A stretch of 26,773 bases of DNA from JAKLDO01 sp035354435 (GTDB lineage: Bacteria; UBP6; UBA1177): positions 1 through 26,773 of the forward strand of contig DAOQAY010000024.1 in the NCBI GenBank assembly GCA_035354435.1, read 5' to 3'. Numbering within the stretch: the first letter of the stretch is position 1; every line of letters starts with the position of its first letter. A program made the translations under genes and the position numbers. The notes under the pieces are model-generated. The model had not been told where the DNA came from, did no database searches, and saw only the letters and a list, made by a program, of their open reading frames with translations. This document shows positions 22,069 to 26,773 of the stretch, in pieces.

Positions 22069-23406
22069 CTATTTAAAAAGCTTCTTAACAATTATCTCTT
22101 CGAGTTTTTTTGCGCCGTCGCCTCTGGGAGCAAGCTCGTAACCAACTGTAACTATTGGCTTATTTACTTTTACAACTCTGCCGAGATCAATCGGTGTACC
22201 GCTGAGAATAAGATCTGCTTTAATTGCATTGATTGTTGTTTCAAGATCTTTCTTCTGTTCGTCACCATATCCCATAGCAGGGAGAATGCCTGCACCGATA
22301 TTCGGATACTTTTTATATGTGAATGCAATTTTTCCGACTGCAAAAGGTCTTGGATCAACCATCTCTTTTGCACCGAATCTTTTTGCAGCGACACTTGCAG
22401 CACCGATTTTCATTTCGCCGTGAGTAAGAGTCGGACCGTCTTCAACAACGAGAACTCTTTTACCTTTTATGTCGCCACTAACGGAAAGAGCACTATCAGC
22501 TTCGATAACAACAGCTTTCGGATTAAGTCTTTTGCAGTTTGCTTTAACCGTTTCGATATCTTCAGGCTTTGCACTGTCCATTTTATTGATGACAATGACA
22601 TCCGCCATGCAGACATTGACTTCACCGGGATAATATCCTACTTCATGACCTGGACGCAACGGATCTACAACAACAATTTTGAGATCAGCATCATAGAACG
22701 GGAAATCGTTGTTTCCGCCGTCCCAGAGTATTACATCCGGAGCACCTGCGATATCTTTCTCAGCAGTTCTGAGGATCGCTTCATAATCAACACCGGAATA
22801 AATTACATTGCCGGCAGCGATATGCGGTTCGTACTCTTCCATTTCTTCGATCGTGCATTTGTGGAACTCAAGGTCTTCGATCTTTGCAAATCTCTGAACT
22901 TTCTGAGCAACAAGGTCGCCGTAAGGCATCGGATGACGGACTGCAACAACTTTTTTGCCCATTTTCTTGAAAATATCATAAATGAATCTTGTTGTCTGGC
23001 TCTTTCCGCAGCCTGTTCTGACAGCACAGATAGAAATGATAGGTTTTGTTGATTTTACTTTTGTTCTGTCATAACCCATAAGAATAAAATCTGCTCCCAG
23101 AGAGTTGACAAGAGCACTCTTGTTCATAACAACAGGATAAGGAATGTCACTATAAGCGAAAACCACTTCAGCAACGCCGAATTCCTTAATAAGTCTAGTC
23201 AGTTCCGATTCATCATAAATGGGAATTCCTTTCGGATAAAGATCCTCGCCTGCAAGTTCCTTGGGATAACTTCTTCCATCAATGTCGGGAATCTGAGCTG
23301 CTGTGAATGCAACAACTTCGTACTCTTTGTTGTGTCTGTAATAGGTGTTGAAATTGTGAAAATCTCTACCGGCAGCACCCATAATGAGAACTTTCTTTCT
23401 GATCAT
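22069..23406 (-). CDS. Cyclic 2,3-diphosphoglycerate synthetase-like P-loop protein (COG2403)
   Basis: A 445-residue protein of the family that includes archaeal cyclic 2,3-diphosphoglycerate synthetase, which makes an intramolecular phosphoanhydride from 2,3-bisphosphoglycerate with ATP. It has an N-terminal Rossmann-like part (KVLIMGAAGRDFHNFN, 5-20), a variant P-loop AVRTGCGKSQTT (128-139), then AVRHPMPYGDL, a WDGGNNDFPF block, INKMDSAKP reminiscent of G-protein NKxD motifs, and ILSGTPIDLGRV near the end. Bacterial members are common but their product is not established; some genomes place them next to carbamate kinase, as here. GGAGGT precedes the ATG. It has its own promoter region, with a tandem repeat. 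Confidence 0.85.
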   Translation of the reverse strand: MIRKKVLIMGAAGRDFHNFNTYYRHNKEYEVVAFTAAQIPDIDGRSYPKELAGEDLYPKGIPIYDESELTRLIKEFGVAEVVFAYSDIPYPVVMNKSALVNSLGADFILMGYDRTKVKSTKPIISICAVRTGCGKSQTTRFIYDIFKKMGKKVVAVRHPMPYGDLVAQKVQRFAKIEDLEFHKCTIEEMEEYEPHIAAGNVIYSGVDYEAILRTAEKDIAGAPDVILWDGGNNDFPFYDADLKIVVVDPLRPGHEVGYYPGEVNVCMADVIVINKMDSAKPEDIETVKANCKRLNPKAVVIEADSALSVSGDIKGKRVLVVEDGPTLTHGEMKIGAASVAAKRFGAKEMVDPRPFAVGKIAFTYKKYPNIGAGILPAMGYGDEQKKDLETTINAIKADLILSGTPIDLGRVVKVNKPIVTVGYELAPRGDGAKKLEEIIVKKLFK

Positions 23407-23433
23407 CTTAAAACCTCCAAAAAATATGTAAAA

Positions 23434-23461
23434 ATGATAAACAATGGCCGGACAGGGTCAA
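23434..23461 (-). promoter_or_regulatory. Promoter for the cDPGS-like gene (proximal)
   Basis: On the minus strand, TTGACC (23456-23461) is 16 bases from TATCAT (23434-23439), both five of six. Transcription would start about 20 bases before the start codon at 23406. The -35 lies inside a duplicated 20-base element. Confidence 0.5.
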
Positions 23462-23485
23462 CGGCGGCCGGACAGGGTCAACGGC
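23446..23485. repeat. Two perfect 20-base tandem copies in the promoter region
   Basis: GGCCGGACAGGGTCAACGGC occurs twice without interruption (23446-23465, 23466-23485). It is far more GC-rich than its surroundings. Read on the minus strand, each copy contains TTGACC, and a GGCCG/CGGCC pair could form a short stem. Confidence 0.97.
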
Positions 23486-23490
23486 AGGGT

Positions 23491-23518
23491 AAAATATCAT
23501 ATTAAAAATCTATGTCAA
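23491..23518 (-). promoter_or_regulatory. Second possible promoter for the cDPGS-like gene (distal)
   Basis: On the minus strand, a perfect TTGACA (23513-23518) is 16 bases from TATTTT (23491-23496). A transcript from here would cross the 20-base tandem repeat before the gene. Confidence 0.4.
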
Positions 23519-23551
23519 GTTGATTTTTTACAATCCTCCTGTCGGTTTTAT

Positions 23552-24874
23552 CTACTGCTTTAAAAGATGCATCGCGTAAAGCGGCAGGGATTTGATCTTT
23601 TTATCATAACCAAAATTCTTTGTGGAGATCCTTATTGAATACTCAGGATTGAACTTATCAATGTATGAATTCAGACTTTTGGATTTGGTGTTGTCTGACG
23701 ATTTCACTTCGACTGGAATAACATTTCCATCAATATTTATTAAAAAATCTATTTCAGCCATCGAATTGGATTCCCAGTAATATAGATCAATGTTTTTACT
23801 AGCAAAATTCTGAGCAATATAATTTTCTGTCAATATTCCTCTGTAGATCATTGAAGTCTCAAGAATTATTTCATTGAAATTCAATTTTGAAAGCGCAGCC
23901 AGCAGACCGACATCACTTAAAAACAATTTAAAGTAATTTGGCCTCTGATATGCTGATAACGGGATCTGCGGCAGTTCAACCTTTATTGATTTCAAAAGCA
24001 GTCCGCTACTTAAAAGCCAGTTAATTGCTGTCTCATAGCTTTCTTTCTTTGCTTTTTCCTCAACAAGTTTGTATGAGAACTTTTTATTTTCTTTAGCCAG
24101 CTGTGCCGGAATGCTGTTGTAGATCTGGTTTGTTTTTACTGCCTGAGAACCTGTAGTATATTTTGCCATATCTGCAATATATGAAAAAATAATATTTGAA
24201 TGAACAGCACGGTCGAAAAGCATCAGATCCTTATCTTTTTTAACATACTCTAAAACTGCCGCAGGCATTCCTCCGACACAAAGATAGTGCCTGTATAAAT
24301 TAAGAGCTTTTTTATGAATAGGATCGCTCATAGGTCTGAATTTAAGAAAAGATTCATATATCTCATCATTCAGTAAAGTTTCTCCCGATGCAAGCAGAAA
24401 CTCCTCAAAATCCATCGGAAAAAGCTTTTCTATGTAAACCTTGCCCACAGGAAAAGAACTCCCTGATCTGTTTATAGCCACTCCAAGCAGACTGCCGGCA
24501 CATACAATTTTGTATCTTACCGGCGATTCATTGAAATATTTCAGAGAAGTTATGACTCTTTCACTTATCTGGATCTCATCAAAGAAAATGACTGTTTTGT
24601 CAGTATCAATTTTCTCCCCTCTGAATATCTCAATTTTATTAATGATTTTGTCAGGATTTAAGCTCTCTTCAAAAAAAGCGAGATATTCTCTTTCTTCCTC
24701 AAAATTAATATAAATATGCTTTTCAAAATAGTTTTCACAAAACTTTTTCAGAATATAGGTCTTACCTGTCTGCCTCGCTCCTATTACCATCAACGGCTGA
24801 TCGATGTTATTATTTTTCCATTTCACAAGCTTTTCCGTGAATTTCCTTTTCATGTCAATTATAAAACTTCCCAT
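23552..24874 (-). CDS. AAA+ ATPase with DUF4143 C-terminal domain
   Basis: A 440-residue protein of the widespread, often multicopy AAA_14-DUF4143 family of uncertain function. It has Walker A GARQTGKT (32-39), Walker B VIFFDEIQ (95-102), the sensor-like CAGSLLGVA, a winged-helix-like middle, and a C-terminal PD-(D/E)xK-like element AEIDFLI...IPVEVKSS with Asp376, Glu389 and Lys391. The frame is open to 24931, but GGGAG six bases before the ATG at 24874 and the family's usual start support the shorter form. It has its own promoter and an upstream direct repeat, and is unrelated to argS. Such genes behave as mobile accessory genes and may have nuclease-type or defence roles (inference). Confidence 0.88.
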   Translation of the reverse strand: MGSFIIDMKRKFTEKLVKWKNNNIDQPLMVIGARQTGKTYILKKFCENYFEKHIYINFEEEREYLAFFEESLNPDKIINKIEIFRGEKIDTDKTVIFFDEIQISERVITSLKYFNESPVRYKIVCAGSLLGVAINRSGSSFPVGKVYIEKLFPMDFEEFLLASGETLLNDEIYESFLKFRPMSDPIHKKALNLYRHYLCVGGMPAAVLEYVKKDKDLMLFDRAVHSNIIFSYIADMAKYTTGSQAVKTNQIYNSIPAQLAKENKKFSYKLVEEKAKKESYETAINWLLSSGLLLKSIKVELPQIPLSAYQRPNYFKLFLSDVGLLAALSKLNFNEIILETSMIYRGILTENYIAQNFASKNIDLYYWESNSMAEIDFLINIDGNVIPVEVKSSDNTKSKSLNSYIDKFNPEYSIRISTKNFGYDKKIKSLPLYAMHLLKQ

Positions 24875-24909
24875 TTTTTCTCCCGTTATACAGCAAATAT
24901 ACAGTTGAA

Positions 24910-24938
24910 ATGTTATCCTGGAAAGAATCATTGGTCAA
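24910..24938 (-). promoter_or_regulatory. Promoter for the AAA-DUF4143 gene
   Basis: On the minus strand, TTGACC (24933-24938, five of six) is 17 bases from TAACAT (24910-24915, four of six), about 36 bases ahead of the ATG at 24874. Confidence 0.45.
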
Positions 24939-24941
24939 GAA

Positions 24942-25000
24942 AATATCGATTTTACGACTTTATTCATACCAATAATATCGATTTTTCGACTTCTTTCATA
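24942..25000. repeat. Imperfect 27-base direct repeat upstream of the AAA-DUF4143 promoter
   Basis: Copies 24942-24968 and 24974-25000 match at 24 of 27 positions, with a period of 32. They lie just upstream of the -35 box, where an operator pair would be expected, and each holds ATCGAT. Confidence 0.85.
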
Positions 25001-25027
25001 ATGAATAAGTTCGATGTCAGATCGTTT

Positions 25028-26743
25028 CTACATTCTTTCGACAACTTCGATGCCAAGCAGGTCAAGTCCTGTTTTCATTGTTCTGGCGACTGCATCGGCA
25101 AGGTTGAGTCTTGACTGAAGAAGTTCGGCTTCCGATTTGAGTATGGGTGTGGAATTATAAAAACTGCTGAATTTCTGGGCGAGGTCGAACAGATGGTCTG
25201 CGATAAGGTTAGGTTTATAGAATTCCGCCGCTTTTTCAACGCATTCGGGGAATCTGATCATTGAAACTGCGATCTGTTTTTCAATTTCCGTCTCAAGAAT
25301 TATCTTTGCGGTTTTGTCATAAAAAACTCCGGTTTCAGACGCTTTTCGAAGTATCGACTTCACTCTGGCATATGAATATTGAAGATAAGGTGCTGTATTT
25401 CCTTCAAAACTGAGCGCCTTCTCCCATGAAAAATCTATGTTGCTTGAACGGTTTTGTGAAAGATCTGAATATTTGAGCGCCCCTATTCCGATACATTTTG
25501 CAATTTGCTGTTTCTCATCTTCCGGCAAATCTGGATTCTTCTCGTTCACAACGGCATATGCCCTTTTTTCAGCTTCAGCAAAAAGTTCATCAAGTTTGAT
25601 AGTGTTCCCTGCCCTTGTGCTTAAAATTATTCCGTTAAACGACATTATTCCGAAAGTTATGTGGACAAATTCCATGTTCCAGCCGACCATTTGAGCGATT
25701 CTGAAAACCTGTTTGAAATGTGCTTCCTGCCTGTCATCGGTGACATAGATCGCTTTGTTCACATTATATTTCTCAGCTTTGAACTTCACTGTCGCCAGAT
25801 CGCTTGTCGAATAAAGATATGCACCGTCTTTTTTCCGGATTATGCAGGGATGAAGGTTTTCAGACTCATCAAAAAATACGACCAGCGCACCTTCACTTTC
25901 AACTGCGATCTTCTTTTCTTCCAGTTCCCTGATAACGCCCGGCATCATATCGTGATAAAAAGATTCGCCGTAATAAGTGTCGAAATCAATATCGAGATAT
26001 TTGTATATCCTCTTGCATTCATTGAGAGTTATCTCCACAAACTGTTTCCAGAGCGCCATATTCCCAGGGTCACCGTCCTGCACTTTTTTAAGCTCAGACC
26101 TTGCCATGTCTTCAAGTTCCGGAAGAATTTCCGCTTCTTCACCGAATTTTATATAGATCCTTTCAAGTTCATTTATCGGATTGGCTTCAAAATTGTCTTT
26201 ATCAAGCCAGTTCCTGTATGCGACAATAAGTTTCCCGAACTGAGTTCCCCAGTCTCCCAGATGATTGTCGGCAATTACATTATAACCCATGTATTTCATT
26301 ATTCTTTTCACACTGTCACCGATTATTGTAGTTCTGAGATGTCCGGCATGCATAGGTTTTGCGATATTCGGCGAAGAATAATCTATTACAACATCACCGG
26401 CGGTATTTATGTGGCTGAAATCCCATTTTTCGGTCAGTGAATCTTTAACCGAACGGGCAAGAAATCTGCTGTTCACATAAACATTGATGAAGCCGGGACC
26501 CGCGACTTCAAGCTTTTCTATTTCATCATTATCGGGCAGTGCGGCGATTATGCTTTCCGCAACAGCTCTCGGTGCCTTTCCGAAACTCTTTGATGCCATC
26601 ATGGCAAAATTGGTCTGATAATGCCCGAACTTCTCACTGCTTGCAGGCTGGAGGAACAGCTTGTCCCACTCTTTAAAATCCGGAACGATCTTTTCGACTG
26701 CTTCTTTCAGCAGTTCTGTTACTCTTACAATGACAAGCTTCAT
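25028..26743 (-). CDS. argS: Arginyl-tRNA synthetase
   Basis: Charges tRNA-Arg with arginine (class I synthetase, cytoplasm). It is 571 residues, normal for ArgS. In order: an N-terminal additional domain (about 1-110), the class I HIGH-type signature HAGH (132-135) in SPNIAKPMHAGHLRTT, the Rossmann core with NHLGDWGTQFGK, STRAGNTIKLDELF where ArgS proteins typically have a relaxed KMSKS motif, and the C-terminal helical anticodon-binding (DALR) domain with NTAPYLQYSYARVKSILRK. AAGGTG lies five bases before the ATG at 26743. The neighbouring AAA gene is separated by a 153-base gap and has its own promoter. No terminator is obvious after the stop. Confidence 0.97.
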   Translation of the reverse strand: MKLVIVRVTELLKEAVEKIVPDFKEWDKLFLQPASSEKFGHYQTNFAMMASKSFGKAPRAVAESIIAALPDNDEIEKLEVAGPGFINVYVNSRFLARSVKDSLTEKWDFSHINTAGDVVIDYSSPNIAKPMHAGHLRTTIIGDSVKRIMKYMGYNVIADNHLGDWGTQFGKLIVAYRNWLDKDNFEANPINELERIYIKFGEEAEILPELEDMARSELKKVQDGDPGNMALWKQFVEITLNECKRIYKYLDIDFDTYYGESFYHDMMPGVIRELEEKKIAVESEGALVVFFDESENLHPCIIRKKDGAYLYSTSDLATVKFKAEKYNVNKAIYVTDDRQEAHFKQVFRIAQMVGWNMEFVHITFGIMSFNGIILSTRAGNTIKLDELFAEAEKRAYAVVNEKNPDLPEDEKQQIAKCIGIGALKYSDLSQNRSSNIDFSWEKALSFEGNTAPYLQYSYARVKSILRKASETGVFYDKTAKIILETEIEKQIAVSMIRFPECVEKAAEFYKPNLIADHLFDLAQKFSSFYNSTPILKSEAELLQSRLNLADAVARTMKTGLDLLGIEVVERM

Positions 26744-26773
26744 ATTTCACCTTAAAAAAACATTAGTTAAAGC

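Noticed and set aside
21916..23052. 378-codon plus-strand frame
   Set aside because: It is antisense to arcC and the cDPGS-like gene, both with clear family motifs; the plus translation is Cys/Phe-rich with no recognisable domain.
23446..23485. Tandem repeat as a CRISPR or transposon end
   Set aside because: The copies are directly adjacent with no spacer, and no transposase or target duplication is visible.
24942..25000. Direct repeat as a CRISPR array
   Set aside because: Only two copies, separated by five bases, and no cas gene; this is not spacer spacing.
25661..26440. 259-codon plus-strand frame
   Set aside because: It is antisense to argS, which has all the expected class I motifs.

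Overview
The window is a moderately AT-rich stretch of a Gram-negative bacterial genome, most likely from an uncultivated lineage with Myxococcota/deltaproteobacterium-like traits. The evidence is several lipoproteins with lipoboxes, a thrombospondin-type-3/OmpA lipoprotein, a TIGR02266-style PilZ protein, an SBBP beta-propeller protein with a choice-of-anchor-D domain, and Gly-(Asn/Asp)-Thr linkers joined to cysteine-rich modules. The taxonomic placement is inference. No rRNA, tRNA, CRISPR array or insertion sequence was recognised, and no gene-free stretch exceeds 300 bases. Two runs of 100 N (9166-9265 and 18282-18381) are assembly gaps inside coding minisatellites.

Minus-strand block 1-13617. 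A long co-directional run reads from right to left: an ApbE-type lipoprotein (12655-13617), a zinc-ribbon/P-loop/TPR-like protein (9932-12601), two related lipoproteins (8812-9845; 7385-8815, with an OmpA domain), a PilZ protein (6915-7358), a 71-residue protein (6703-6918), a divergent MutL-like protein (5324-6700), four membrane-anchored proteins (1569-5324) and an S41 protease cut by the window edge (1-1530). From the PilZ gene to the last membrane protein the junctions are ATGA or TGATG overlaps or a 2-base gap, so these genes are tightly coupled. I recognise the MutL-like protein and the membrane proteins as divergent members of a gene set seen in Chloroflexota and other phyla, for which I know of no described function. 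This is the best candidate for an undescribed system here: a membrane assembly that may be tied to c-di-GMP (PilZ) and to periplasmic proteolysis (S41).

Plus-strand block 13730-21014. It holds rpiB, an overlapping and visibly AT-rich small lipoprotein gene, an ORF6N protein with a PLD-like C-terminus, a large secreted SBBP protein, a NYN-LOTUS protein and a cysteine-rich lipoprotein. Good sigma-70-like promoters precede the ORF6N, SBBP and cysteine-rich genes. The SBBP and cysteine-rich genes carry the same 9-base minisatellite in direct orientation and in frame, on either side of the NYN gene.

Minus-strand block 21060-26743. Arginyl-tRNA synthetase (argS) is followed by an AAA-DUF4143 ATPase with its own promoter and an upstream direct repeat. 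Next come a cyclic-2,3-diphosphoglycerate-synthetase-like P-loop protein, with a 20-base tandem duplication in its promoter region, and carbamate kinase. A hairpin plus T-tract lies between the last two genes.
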